The notes beneath the pieces were generated by a model. That model was not told the DNA's origin. It worked only from the letters and a program-made list of their open reading frames with translations, and searched no databases. Made by a program: the position numbers and the translations under genes. A stretch of DNA of 43,649 bases from Paracoccus sp. IB05 (GTDB taxonomy: Bacteria > Pseudomonadota > Alphaproteobacteria > Rhodobacterales > Rhodobacteraceae). Below, piece after piece: positions 23,806-31,902 of the stretch. The stretch's first letter is position 1, and each line of letters begins with the position of its first letter. The stretch covers positions 1 to 43,649 of the forward strand of contig NZ_JAEFCF010000045.1 in NCBI RefSeq assembly GCF_016405985.1. Direction: 5' to 3'.

Positions 23806-26173
23806 GGCGGATGCCTTTCTCGCCGTCGGTCTGGTTGTGCCGTAGATCGTCGCCATGGCGATCTTCCACGATCCGGTCCAAGACTCTGTCCATGGCCGGA
23901 TCGCTGGCATGCACCTTGTTGGCCTCCAGCCAGACCTTCGCCAGTACAAGCTGCTGGCGCGGATTGTCGGTGATCGCCTCGAGGGCCTCGGCATCTCCGG
24001 ATCGCAGAGCGCGAATATCCGCATCGGTCAGCCGGGCGTTGACCTGCTCGACCAGCCGCGCCTGCCCTGCCTCTGACAAGGGCCGGACCTCGCCCTGCCC
24101 CGCCTCGCGCAGGACCGCGATCAGTTCCGGGGCGGATTCGGCCATATGGCGGCGCTCGGCGTAGACTTGGCGCAAGCGATCCTCGCTCTCGACGGCGCGT
24201 TCGCTGATATAGTCACGCGATGCTCCCTCAGCATAAAGGTGGTCGATCTCACGCTGCACTGCGGCGCGGACCTCGTCCGCCGGCATCTCGGCACGGTAAC
24301 GCGCCAGGGTTCTGGCCTCTTCGGTGATCGGGCCGATATCCCTGAACGGATCGCGCAGCGCGAGTTCCATGTCGCCGATATGCAAGCCGCGGTCCGCTTC
24401 CCTAACTCCGGATTTCGGGGGCTGGATGACATCGGTCGCCTTCTCCCACGCCATGGCTGCGAGTTCCGCATGCTGGGGCGAGCGCTGAGCGAAGCGGTCG
24501 AAGGCCACCGTAGCCTCGGCCACGCCCTTCTCGCCAGCCCGACGGGCCCGCGGATCATCGGAGTAGGAATAGCTGAAGTCAGTCCGCTCGAACTGATAGA
24601 CCAGCGCCCGGAACTCCTGACGCTCGGCCGGACTGTAGATGTCGGGCTCGCGGCCCCCACCCGCCGCATTATCCACCTCTGCCCGGTGCACGGCACGGTC
24701 AGAGGCCCGCGCCCTATTCTCCCTTTCCGGTTCTTCCCGCTCCACCTGCTCGACGGCCCTCAACACTCGCGCCTCGGTCAGGACATCTCCGAGCTTGCCA
24801 TGGACAGCCTCCAGCCGATCCATCGCCTGATCGCGCTGTACCTCATCGCGCAGGTCCAACCCTTCCTTTCCGGCAATTGCCCGCAAATCCTGTGCGAGCC
24901 ATTGCTGTTCCAGCGCGGCATTGCCTGCACCCTCGCGCATCCGGGCCAGAACCGCATCGCTGTCGATGCCGGTGCCCTGCACCGCCTCTGTGATGCGGGT
25001 TCTGAGAGCAGGGTCGTCCAACTGATCCCGATGCGCCTCCACAAGGTTCGGGGCGGCATAGATCCCGTCGCGGGACGCGGGTTCGTGCAAAGTGTCGGAC
25101 CGCTCGCCGAGCGGCTGCAGGTGTGAGACCTCGCGCAGCACATCGGTCAGTTTTCGCTCGATCACCGGGCGCTCGGTTGCCGGAGCCCGCTCGATCAGAT
25201 CCTCGATCTGCCGAACATTCTGCGTGAACCGGTCGATCAACTCGTCAAAGTCATGAACATCTTCACTCATATACAACACTCCGTCTGACTGGATACTTGC
25301 GCCCCGGGCCAACAGATCCCCTGCCCGGGTCAGGGCTTCCGCTACATCATGGAAGTTCGAACGCGAGGCCTCGGCCGCGAGACCTCGATAAATCGCGGCA
25401 TTGCGCGCGACCTCGGCCAGGGCGCGGTCAAGGTCAGGGCCGGTGCGCGGGCGTTCAGCCGCCACCCTACCCTCTGCCTCGGCCTTGCGGATCTCCGTCT
25501 CGTTGGCCGCGCGGGTCAGCACGCCCCGGTCCAGCCGCCGTGTCGCCTCGAGCCGCAGCCCGTGGCGCTCGGCCGCCTCGACCATGGCCTCGCGGAAGGC
25601 GTCATAGCTGAAGTGATGGTCCTTCCCGAGGAAGAACATCTCCCCGTCCTTGCTGCGACGGTTCAGCACGATATGGGCATGGGGATGGGCGCGGTCCTCA
25701 TGGATTGCAGCGATGTAGTCGAAGCGGGCACCATCGCTCTCAAAGAAGCGCTCGCAGATTTCGCGGGTGATCTCGCGCACCTCGGTTCTGCGGGTGCCGA
25801 TGGGAAAGGCCATCAGGAGATGCGAGGTATGGCCCAGCTTCGGCGCGTGGCGCTCGTTCCACTGGTTCTCGAAGCGCCGCGCCACCCGTTCGATCTCGCC
25901 GGGCGAGAGCACTTTCTTGCCATCATGGGTGCCTCGGGAATCTAGGATGAAGCTCGACTTGGTGGTGAGGTAGGAGAGCTGGGCGCGTAGCTGTGCCCCG
26001 GTATGGCAGCCGCCCTGGCGGATCGGCTTGAAGATCGCCGGCGAATGGCCGCGCGCGGCCCGCACCATCTGCGCGCGTTTGCCAAACCCGCCCGAGGCAG
26101 AGCCTGAGACCTTGCTCCAGCCTCGATCGAAGAGCGCAGGATTGATCGCCCGGACGGCGTCAGCGCGGGCCAT
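23798..26173 (-). CDS. VirD2-like conjugative relaxase
   Basis: 791 residues. The N-terminal relaxase domain has a likely catalytic Tyr in LRAQLSYLTTKS and the metal-binding HEDRAHPHAHIVLNRR (HxDxxHPHxH), which is the VirD2-family pattern. The C-terminal half is long, charged and mostly helical. The enzyme nicks oriT, stays bound to the 5' end and is carried into the recipient. The start at 26173 (MARADAVRAINPALF) overlaps the mobC end by 14 bp. The operon order mobC-relaxase-coupling protein is common on rhodobacterial plasmids. Confidence 0.93.
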   Translation of the reverse strand: MARADAVRAINPALFDRGWSKVSGSASGGFGKRAQMVRAARGHSPAIFKPIRQGGCHTGAQLRAQLSYLTTKSSFILDSRGTHDGKKVLSPGEIERVARRFENQWNERHAPKLGHTSHLLMAFPIGTRRTEVREITREICERFFESDGARFDYIAAIHEDRAHPHAHIVLNRRSKDGEMFFLGKDHHFSYDAFREAMVEAAERHGLRLEATRRLDRGVLTRAANETEIRKAEAEGRVAAERPRTGPDLDRALAEVARNAAIYRGLAAEASRSNFHDVAEALTRAGDLLARGASIQSDGVLYMSEDVHDFDELIDRFTQNVRQIEDLIERAPATERPVIERKLTDVLREVSHLQPLGERSDTLHEPASRDGIYAAPNLVEAHRDQLDDPALRTRITEAVQGTGIDSDAVLARMREGAGNAALEQQWLAQDLRAIAGKEGLDLRDEVQRDQAMDRLEAVHGKLGDVLTEARVLRAVEQVEREEPERENRARASDRAVHRAEVDNAAGGGREPDIYSPAERQEFRALVYQFERTDFSYSYSDDPRARRAGEKGVAEATVAFDRFAQRSPQHAELAAMAWEKATDVIQPPKSGVREADRGLHIGDMELALRDPFRDIGPITEEARTLARYRAEMPADEVRAAVQREIDHLYAEGASRDYISERAVESEDRLRQVYAERRHMAESAPELIAVLREAGQGEVRPLSEAGQARLVEQVNARLTDADIRALRSGDAEALEAITDNPRQQLVLAKVWLEANKVHASDPAMDRVLDRIVEDRHGDDLRHNQTDGEKGIRHG

Positions 26174-26747
26174 CGCGCACCTCCGCCACCAGGGGCGCCA
26201 ACGCCTGGCTGACCTCCAGTTCCAACGCGCGGCGGCGGTTGCGCGCCAGCTCTTGAATCTGGTCGGACATATCGAAGACCAGACCTGCCAGCGCCCGGAT
26301 CTCCGCCTGCTCAGGCACCGAAAGCTTCGCCACCTCACCCCTGACCCGGCCCTCATTCAGGCGGCGGGCAATCTGGTTGATGTTGTTGCCGACCCGGTTC
26401 AGCGCCGCGCCAAGGCCGCGCAGCTCTTCTGTCATGTATTCGTCCGGGGCCAGGAGATCATCTGCAGCCATCACGAAACGTCTCAGCGCATCGGTGCGGT
26501 GAGTGATCCCGCGTCGTGACAGGCTGGCGTCGAAAGCCCTCAGCTCGGCTTCGCTGACCCGCAGGTTCAGCACGCGGGTCCGACTTCCGTTCGAGATACG
26601 GCGACCGCTGGCATGGTTCACCGCATTGTAGACCGACACGACGCTGACGCCGTAGCGCGATGCCAACTCCCTCGCAGACACGCCTTCCGACCGCTCTTTG
26701 GCGATGCGCAGACGCTCCTCCTCGGTCAGTCGACGGGCCTTGGCCAT
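26160..26747 (-). CDS. mobC: MobC-like relaxosome accessory protein
   Basis: 195 residues. The N-terminal part (TEEERLRIAKERSEGVSARE, LASRYGVSVVSVYNAVNHA) looks like a helix-turn-helix, and the following segment (RVLNLRVSEAELRAFDASLS) like a ribbon-helix-helix. The central RGLGAALNRVGNNINQIARR is the hallmark MobC motif (NxxGxNxNQ). It would bind oriT and help the relaxase open the DNA. It is the first gene of the minus-strand transfer operon. No strong Shine-Dalgarno was seen close to the ATG, and AGGAG lies about 15 bp upstream. Confidence 0.88.
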   Translation of the reverse strand: MAKARRLTEEERLRIAKERSEGVSARELASRYGVSVVSVYNAVNHASGRRISNGSRTRVLNLRVSEAELRAFDASLSRRGITHRTDALRRFVMAADDLLAPDEYMTEELRGLGAALNRVGNNINQIARRLNEGRVRGEVAKLSVPEQAEIRALAGLVFDMSDQIQELARNRRRALELEVSQALAPLVAEVRDGPR

Positions 26748-26781
26748 TGTAAAGAAAACGCTCCTATTTCTTGCCAGAATC

Positions 26782-26834
26782 GTACAGGCCCGCCGACTCC
26801 CAGCACAAGCGGAGTCGGGCCTACGGGCCTGTAC
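26782..26834. repeat. nested inverted repeat, oriT candidate
   Basis: Outer arms GTACAGGCCCG (26782-26792) and CGGGCCTGTAC (26824-26834) are perfect complements, and inner arms CCGACTCC (26793-26800) and GGAGTCGG (26811-26818) pair as well, so a large hairpin or cruciform can form. It lies 35 bp upstream of mobC, where relaxase recognition sites often are. I cannot point to the nick site. Confidence 0.65.
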
Positions 26835-26842
26835 TCATTATG

Positions 26843-26864
26843 AAAAACCGCCCCCGAGGGGCGG
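26843..26864 (-). terminator. Rho-independent terminator between repeat array and mobC
   Basis: On the minus strand a 7-bp stem (CCGCCCC/GGGGCGG, loop of 3, 26848-26864) is followed by five T (26847-26843). It would stop minus-strand transcripts entering from the repeat array before they reach the hairpin and mobC. It implies a minus-strand transcript from the array, or serves as an insulator. Confidence 0.7.
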
Positions 26865-26868
26865 ATTC

Positions 26869-27169
26869 ACGGTGTCTGCACAATGCGTCACGTCCTATGC
26901 GATCTGCATCCCGTCTTCTGGAACGTGCGCCCCGTCCTCTGCCGTTTGCGGTACGTTTTCTGCGGTCTGCGCCACGTCATCTGCAATACGGGATATGCGC
27001 TCTGGACCCTGCATCACGCCCCCTGCGTCCTGCATTCTGCACAATGGAAAGTGCCGGTAGGGGAATGGGAGCTGCTATCCGCCATCTGCGTGACGCGCTC
27101 TGATTTCTGGAGAGTGCGCCACGTTCTCTGCGATCTGGTAATTGCGCTATGCGGTCTGCATTCTGCTTG
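26869..27169. repeat. array of 43 contiguous degenerate 7-bp units (probable centromere/enhancer)
   Basis: Reading the plus strand in steps of seven from 26869, all 43 units have G as third base. The second base is T or C in 42 of 43 (exception TAGGGGA, 27058-27064), the first is C or A in 37, and the fourth is C or G in 36. A typical unit is CTGCGNT. In the first part every third unit begins ACGT or CCGT, giving a 21-bp super-period (two helical turns). Seven is not a multiple of three, so codon structure does not explain it, and no spacers exist, so it is not a CRISPR. It ends 69 bp before the ParA/VirC1-like gene, whose partner is a ribbon-helix-helix protein. Confidence 0.85.
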
Positions 27170-27238
27170 ACCCGGCATGAAATGCTGCCTAGTCAATAAT
27201 ATTGTATCGTGTCGATTCAGTATTTATGTTGGTGTGCC

Positions 27239-27958
27239 ATGGCGAGTGACTCTCTGCGTGTGATCGCGACCATGGCCCGCAAAGGTGGGTCAGGCAAGAC
27301 GACCCTGAGCCGGGCACTCGTCAGCGCTGCTGCTGCAGCGGGTCGCCGTGTCACCCTGATCGACAGCGACAGTACTGGCGCCTTCGCGTCCTGGTACAAG
27401 CGTGCGGTAGCCAGTGGCTATGGATCGCCCTTGCTGACCCTGGTCAGGGCTGAGAGTGTCGAGACCATAGGCCGCGCCATCGATCACGCCTATGAGCATA
27501 ACCTTGCGGATCTCATCTTCGTCGACACGGCCGGTGTTGGCGCGGAATGGTCGGACGGCGTCGCAGTGCTGGCGGATCATCTGGTCACGCCGGTCATGCT
27601 CTCGACAACAGATCTCGATGTCGGCGAGCAGACGGCGACCTGGTTCGAAAACCTCCGCAACCGCGTCGACGACCCAAGCGCCCTGCCCCGCCATCACGTT
27701 GTGCTGAACATGGTCGATCCCAGACCGACCAAGGCCGATGCCGAGTTGATCGCGCGGGCGGTCAGCCGCTTCCCCGTCATCGAGACCGTGATGATGCGTC
27801 GCAAGGCCTACAAAGACATGGACCAACTGGGCCTGCTGCACGCCATCGCGCTGGAACGGCAGAACGACCCTAACCCGCTGATGAAACCGCATGTCCGACC
27901 GATTGTCGAAGCGCTGGAAGAGGCGGTCGATATCCTCAACGACATTCTCGCGGGGTAA
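27239..27958 (+). CDS. ParA/VirC1-like ATPase
   Basis: 239 residues. The deviant Walker A KGGSGKTT is at residues 15-22, followed by LIDSDS and the Walker B-like LIFVDTAG, so this is a small ParA/MinD-type ATPase with no N-terminal DNA-binding domain. The C-terminal stretch (FPVIETVMMRRKAYKDMDQL then GLLHA) resembles Agrobacterium VirC1, which binds the overdrive element and brings the relaxosome to VirD4. Plasmid partition is the other reading. The ATG at 27239 is chosen because homology starts there. Its location between a repeat array and a ribbon-helix-helix gene fits either function. Confidence 0.88.
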   Translation: MASDSLRVIATMARKGGSGKTTLSRALVSAAAAAGRRVTLIDSDSTGAFASWYKRAVASGYGSPLLTLVRAESVETIGRAIDHAYEHNLADLIFVDTAGVGAEWSDGVAVLADHLVTPVMLSTTDLDVGEQTATWFENLRNRVDDPSALPRHHVVLNMVDPRPTKADAELIARAVSRFPVIETVMMRRKAYKDMDQLGLLHAIALERQNDPNPLMKPHVRPIVEALEEAVDILNDILAG

Positions 27959-27965
27959 GGCAACC

Positions 27966-28523
27966 ATGGTGCGCAAACGCATTCCCCTCGTTACACGACC
28001 TGACCCGGACTATTCGGCCAGCCTGTCCCCGCATGGCCCGCGCCCGGATTCCGCAAGCAGCCTGCCCGAAAGCCCAATAAGCGTTGATACCGCTGAGCAA
28101 ATGCCGGACGCAGGGCGGACCATCGGGCCGGATCCCGTTGCCCAGCCGGATCGGATGGCATCTTCAATCCAGATCGACGTGCGCGCCACCGCCCTCGACC
28201 GTCAGGCAGCGGCGCTGTCAGCCTGCGGGATCGCACCGGCGCAGGTCATTCGTGCTGCCCTGCGCAGGGCCGTGAAGCGGTGGACCCTCTGCCCGACTTA
28301 TATGCCGCCTGCCCCGCACAAGCGTGCGGGCGATACCAGTTGGACTGCCAGGACCAGCGTGGCTGTCCCCGCTGCCGTATTCGACCGTCTTCAGGCGACA
28401 CAGGACCCGCTTGGCGTCTGCAGCCGCTGGTCTCTGGTCCGTGGCCAGTTGGAACCCTTGATATGGGAGGAGATCGACGCGCTCCTGGACACGCTGCAGG
28501 ATGACCATCCTTCTGCCGGCTGA
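27966..28523 (+). CDS. ribbon-helix-helix DNA-binding protein, ParA partner (VirC2-like?)
   Basis: 185 residues. After a disordered, Pro/Ser/Asp-rich N-terminus of about 65 residues comes a ribbon-helix-helix pattern: strand SIQIDVRA, helix LDRQAAALSACG, helix APAQVIRAALRRAVKRW. A second strand-helix-helix-like segment follows (TSVAVPAAVFDRLQ, then WSLVRGQLEPLIWEEI). Two such motifs in one chain would resemble VirC2, which folds as a pseudo-dimer. It starts 7 bp after the ATPase gene, so they are one operon. It is the obvious candidate to bind the heptad array upstream. The first motif is fairly clear and the second is an inference. Confidence 0.72.
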   Translation: MVRKRIPLVTRPDPDYSASLSPHGPRPDSASSLPESPISVDTAEQMPDAGRTIGPDPVAQPDRMASSIQIDVRATALDRQAAALSACGIAPAQVIRAALRRAVKRWTLCPTYMPPAPHKRAGDTSWTARTSVAVPAAVFDRLQATQDPLGVCSRWSLVRGQLEPLIWEEIDALLDTLQDDHPSAG

Positions 28524-28531
28524 ACCCGCTT

Positions 28532-29215
28532 TCAATCCCGGGATCGCCGACCTTTCGGTCCCCGATCAGGCCGGTTCAGGATCAAGCCGCGGCGGGTGGC
28601 AATCGCCACAGCATGGACCGAGTTCTTCGCCCCAAGGATCATGCGCGCCCGTTCCAGCCGCTTCTTGACGGTCTCGGGGCTGATCCCGCGTTTGCGCGCA
28701 ATCTGCTTGTAGGAGAGGCCGAGCGCCATGTCATCGATCATGTCGAGCTCGCTCCCCGACAGTTCCCGGTTTGCCCCGATCCGGGTGAGGATATGCCCGA
28801 GGATATGCTCAACCCCCTCCAACTCGCTGTCGGTCAGCTCCCGGTCTTCGCGGGCGCAGAAGAGAAAGCTCAGCAGCGCAGGTCGCCCCGGATCATGCCG
28901 CGAGGCCCCGCCACCGTAACACAGGCCGTGCCGTTTCGCGCTCTCCATCACCTGCGCCCCGGCTGCCGTGATGGACGACGGTTCCAGATCACTCCAGCGC
29001 ATCCTGCCGGTGTTGGTCCGCGCCCAGTGGTTGACCGGATCAAGCAGGGCAAATTGTCCGTCCCGGTATTGGATTAGCCACGGCTCAGGGAAGGTGGAGA
29101 CATAGTACTCCGGCGCCAATCCCCTCAGATGAATAACAAGTGAGTAGCCGCTGGTCCCGATCTGGCGCAACCGCGCGTCCAGCGCCGGCATTTCCGTCAT
29201 GAGTTTCCAAACCAT
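28532..29215 (-). CDS. LuxR-type autoinducer-binding regulator
   Basis: 227 residues. The N-terminal part matches autoinducer-binding domains: WLIQYRDGQFALLDPVNHW keeps the Tyr and Asp-Pro positions that contact acyl-homoserine lactone, and MRWSDL the conserved Trp. The C-terminal GerE helix-turn-helix reads LSYKQIARKRGISPETVKKR. No luxI is present in the window, so it is a solo regulator. The start at 29215 follows GGAGGGGG. An in-frame start at 29311 lacks this site. It is convergent with the ribbon-helix-helix gene, and a TraR-like role in controlling transfer is plausible but unproven. Confidence 0.88.
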   Translation of the reverse strand: MVWKLMTEMPALDARLRQIGTSGYSLVIHLRGLAPEYYVSTFPEPWLIQYRDGQFALLDPVNHWARTNTGRMRWSDLEPSSITAAGAQVMESAKRHGLCYGGGASRHDPGRPALLSFLFCAREDRELTDSELEGVEHILGHILTRIGANRELSGSELDMIDDMALGLSYKQIARKRGISPETVKKRLERARMILGAKNSVHAVAIATRRGLILNRPDRGPKGRRSRD

Positions 29216-29407
29216 TTCCCCCTCCCGCAGGTGTGGGAATACAACCTGCCACCTTACCCCAACGGGTATCCGCATGGAGAAGTCGCACCCGTTGTGACAG
29301 GTTGTGATCAAGCTTGTTCCGTTTCAACTCTCGGGTGACGAACCCCCCTTGATGCAAAGCGCCAAACTCAGGGACATTCGCCACTCTCTCTTTACTTAGA
29401 TATGGTT

Positions 29408-29629
29408 ATGAGTAAGATGCGCCACGAACATGAGCCTGCCCCTCAAACGCCCAAATATGAACCACGCGAAGCTAAGCTATGCGCGCATCCAGTGGCAAAG
29501 CTTAGAGATAGAAAGACGCAGCGCTTAGTGGGCTTTCTGTACAAGTGGAACACCGGCGAGCACATGCCAGCTTGGCTGGACAAACCCTGCCCTAACGCAT
29601 TGCAAGAACCTCTTGTTGAGAAGCGCTGA
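29408..29629 (+). CDS. small hypothetical protein
   Basis: 73 residues, hydrophilic, starting MSKMRHEHEP. An ATG six bases earlier at 29402 is also in frame. It contains RKTQRLVGFLYKWNTGEHMP, which could be a small beta-rich core, and two Cys. There is no clear ribosome site. The DNA here is less GC-rich than its neighbours, which suggests a different origin from the transfer genes. No family is recognised. Confidence 0.4.
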   Translation: MSKMRHEHEPAPQTPKYEPREAKLCAHPVAKLRDRKTQRLVGFLYKWNTGEHMPAWLDKPCPNALQEPLVEKR

Positions 29630-29907
29630 CGCCGCTGCAGACGTGGGATGCAGCGCATCACTTTTTTCACAGGCTGTTCGTACGTCAGATCGGCATCGAT
29701 TGTTCGGGGTTCCCGACATCTGATGTCTAATAGCATCGAGCAACGCAGCACGCAGACTCCGCGGGTCATACAACTAAGGAGCTACCGCGTAGTGGGCTAT
29801 TCATGAACAAGCCGAGCTGAAGTCGCGTGCTGCTTGCAGTACCCGTTTGCCCCTTCAGCGACGCCTGGGTTATAACGTCCCATGCCGGCGTCTCTTCGCG
29901 CGCCCAA

Positions 29908-30855
29908 CTATCGAGTGAAAATAGCCAAATCTGAGCCAGACTTAGTAAAACGCGCAAGGCCAAGAGCTTCAGAAATTAATTGACCGACCCAATCGGAAAC
30001 GACGCGAACGCGGTAGGGCATCTGTCGCCTATGAGGCCATACTAGCGAAACCGGGATAGACGGCGCAGAAAAGTCGCTCAAAATCTCGACAAGTTCACCA
30101 CGGTTTATAAACCCGGAAACCTCGTAGGCTGGAGCGCGGACAATACCGACGCCGGCGAGCGCACAAGCAAGCAGAGAATCCGCACTGTTCACGCTCACAC
30201 GTGACCTGAGAGGTGGTGAGATCAAGTTTGTGCCATCCAAAGACCCCCAGTCCAGAGGACGACCGGTGGAAGGAGATATCAAACCAACTTCGACATGACC
30301 GGCGAGCTGTCGCATGTCGGTAGGTATTCCGTATCGCTTCAGGTAGCTCGGACTGGCTACAGTCACGAGGCGGACATCACCAACACGCCTTGCTACCAGA
30401 TCACTGTCAGCAAGAAGCCCGAACCTCACAGAGATGTCCACCCCCTCGGCAACAAGGTCTAGCAACCTGTCGCTACCGCCGAGTTCAATATGCAATTCAG
30501 GATAGGCACCAATTAGCGTCGGCAGTGCCGGGGCGAGTATCGTGCTGCTAACGCGCGCCGGCGCATCAATTCGTACCCTGCCTGTCACATTGCTTTGCTT
30601 GCCGCGAAATAAGGCCTCTACCTCTTCCATATCGTTGATCAAATGCCGGGCACACACATATAACGCTTCGCCATCATGCGTAGCTCGTACACTTCGCGTA
30701 CTACGATGAAACATCCTAGCGCCAAAGCGCATCTCAAGATCCTGGATCGCCGCCGAGACCACGGACCGGGAAATATCCAAATCAGCAGCAGCTCGGGAAA
30801 AGCTCCGGGTCTCCAGAACCCGCACGAAAATACGCAGCAAATCGATCCTGTCCAT
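29908..30855 (-). CDS. LysR family transcriptional regulator
   Basis: 315 residues. The N-terminal helix-turn-helix (FVRVLETRSFSRAAADLDIS then RSVVSAAIQDLE) and the following RSTRSVRATHDGEALY are typical of LysR proteins of the AaeR/DmlR-like group. The remaining part is a periplasmic-binding-like effector domain (VDISVRFGLLADSDLVARRV). The start at 30855 (MDRIDLLRIF) is the family start. No divergently oriented target gene is adjacent, so its target is unknown. Codon use and GC are lower than in the helicase genes, so it may be a later insertion. Confidence 0.9.
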   Translation of the reverse strand: MDRIDLLRIFVRVLETRSFSRAAADLDISRSVVSAAIQDLEMRFGARMFHRSTRSVRATHDGEALYVCARHLINDMEEVEALFRGKQSNVTGRVRIDAPARVSSTILAPALPTLIGAYPELHIELGGSDRLLDLVAEGVDISVRFGLLADSDLVARRVGDVRLVTVASPSYLKRYGIPTDMRQLAGHVEVGLISPSTGRPLDWGSLDGTNLISPPLRSRVSVNSADSLLACALAGVGIVRAPAYEVSGFINRGELVEILSDFSAPSIPVSLVWPHRRQMPYRVRVVSDWVGQLISEALGLARFTKSGSDLAIFTR

Positions 30856-30975
30856 GGCCAATGGTCAAAGACGCTACCCGGGTTAGTCAAGAGGCAACCA
30901 ACTCTTACCCCGTTCACAAGCTGGGGACGAGCCAAGGGCAATCACGGCAGGGTGCGTCAAGTGGATTGGCGACGC

Positions 30976-31902
30976 TTACGCGCCGCCCCTCGCCATGCGG
31001 TAGACGGGGATACCCATCTTGCGAGCTTTGTCGGCCAGGTTTTCCTGGATGCCGGTGCCGGGGAAGATGATGACACCGATCGGCAGGCAGTCGAGCATCT
31101 GGTCATTGCGCTTGAAGGGTGCGGCCTTGGCGTGTTTGGTCCAATCGGGCTTGAAAGCGACCTGCGGCACCTTGCGGTTGCTGGCCCAGGTGGCGGCAAT
31201 GCGCTCGGCCCCCTTCGGGCTGCCGCCATGCATCAGCACCATGTCCGGATGCTTGGCGTGGATCTGATCGAGACGATCCCAGATCGTGCGGTGATCGGTA
31301 GTGTCGCCGCCCGAGAAGGCAACTTTCGGCCCCGGCGGCACCAGCATTTCGGTCTCGGCGATCTTCTTGGCGGCGAGAAAGTCGCGGCTGTCGATCATGG
31401 CTGCCGTCAGATGGCGATGGTTGGTGCGTGAGCCCGAACGCGGTGCCCAATGGGTGCCGGTCACGCGCAGGAAGATGTCGGCGGCGGTTTCGCGGAAGAG
31501 TTCCAGGCTTTCGCGACGCTCGATCAGGTTGCCACCGATGCCGATCAGGCTCTCGAGTTGGACGGATTTCACCTCGCTGCCATCCTGTTCCCGCTGGAGG
31601 CGTTTCTGCGCCTGCTCGTTGTCATCGAGCTTGCGCTCGATCCGTTCCGCAGCGCGGTGGAACGTGTTGACGGTCGACCAGAGGATTTCGTCGAGGTCGA
31701 AGTCGAGGTTGGTATCAGCCATGGTGGAAATGAGAGCGTCGAAGATGTCAGAGACCGCGGTCTGGATGGCCTGGTCTTCGGGTGTGGGCCGGGGATCTGC
31801 CTCGCCCTCGGCAGGACGGTAGCCATAGAGTTGCATGTCTTCGATGATATGGCCGGTCGGGGAGATGGTGTGATCGGGTTCGAACTGATCCTGGGCATAC
31901 AT
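30976..31902 (-). CDS. DUF2493 (SLOG/YspA-like) plasmid protein
   Basis: 308 residues. The C-terminal part from about residue 180 shows the DUF2493 pattern: KVAFSGGDTTDHRTIWDRLD, VLMHGGSPKGAERIAATWA, GVIIFPGTGIQENLADKARK. This is a Rossmann-like SLOG fold thought to bind nucleotide-like ligands. The N-terminal half is helical and charged. The start at 31902 has GAAGGA 8 bp upstream, while ATG 31911 would have it too close. The gene recurs beside Toprim and strawberry-notch genes on rhodobacterial plasmids. Its cellular role is unknown. Confidence 0.85.
   Translation of the reverse strand: MYAQDQFEPDHTISPTGHIIEDMQLYGYRPAEGEADPRPTPEDQAIQTAVSDIFDALISTMADTNLDFDLDEILWSTVNTFHRAAERIERKLDDNEQAQKRLQREQDGSEVKSVQLESLIGIGGNLIERRESLELFRETAADIFLRVTGTHWAPRSGSRTNHRHLTAAMIDSRDFLAAKKIAETEMLVPPGPKVAFSGGDTTDHRTIWDRLDQIHAKHPDMVLMHGGSPKGAERIAATWASNRKVPQVAFKPDWTKHAKAAPFKRNDQMLDCLPIGVIIFPGTGIQENLADKARKMGIPVYRMARGGA

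Larger units (their letters stand above)
26748..27238. other. divergent intergenic region: oriT candidate and repeat array
   Basis: This 491-bp gap between mobC and the ParA/VirC1-like gene carries, in order, a nested inverted repeat, a minus-strand terminator and a 301-bp heptad array. Its position beside the relaxosome genes makes it the best place for oriT. The open frames over the array follow from its composition and are not supported as genes. Confidence 0.6.

Noticed and set aside
24146-25126. Plus-strand frame opposite the relaxase
   Set aside because: The relaxase on the other strand has clear motifs, and this frame has none.
26869-27169. CRISPR array
   Set aside because: The units are contiguous without spacers and are too degenerate and short.
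26883-27170. Protein with 7-residue repeats encoded in the heptad array
   Set aside because: All three plus frames are open over much of the array because of composition. The strict 7-bp phase is not a multiple of three, so DNA-level constraint explains it better.
29216-29400. lux box upstream of the LuxR gene
   Set aside because: The elements AACCTG and CAGGTT occur but are too far apart for one lux box.
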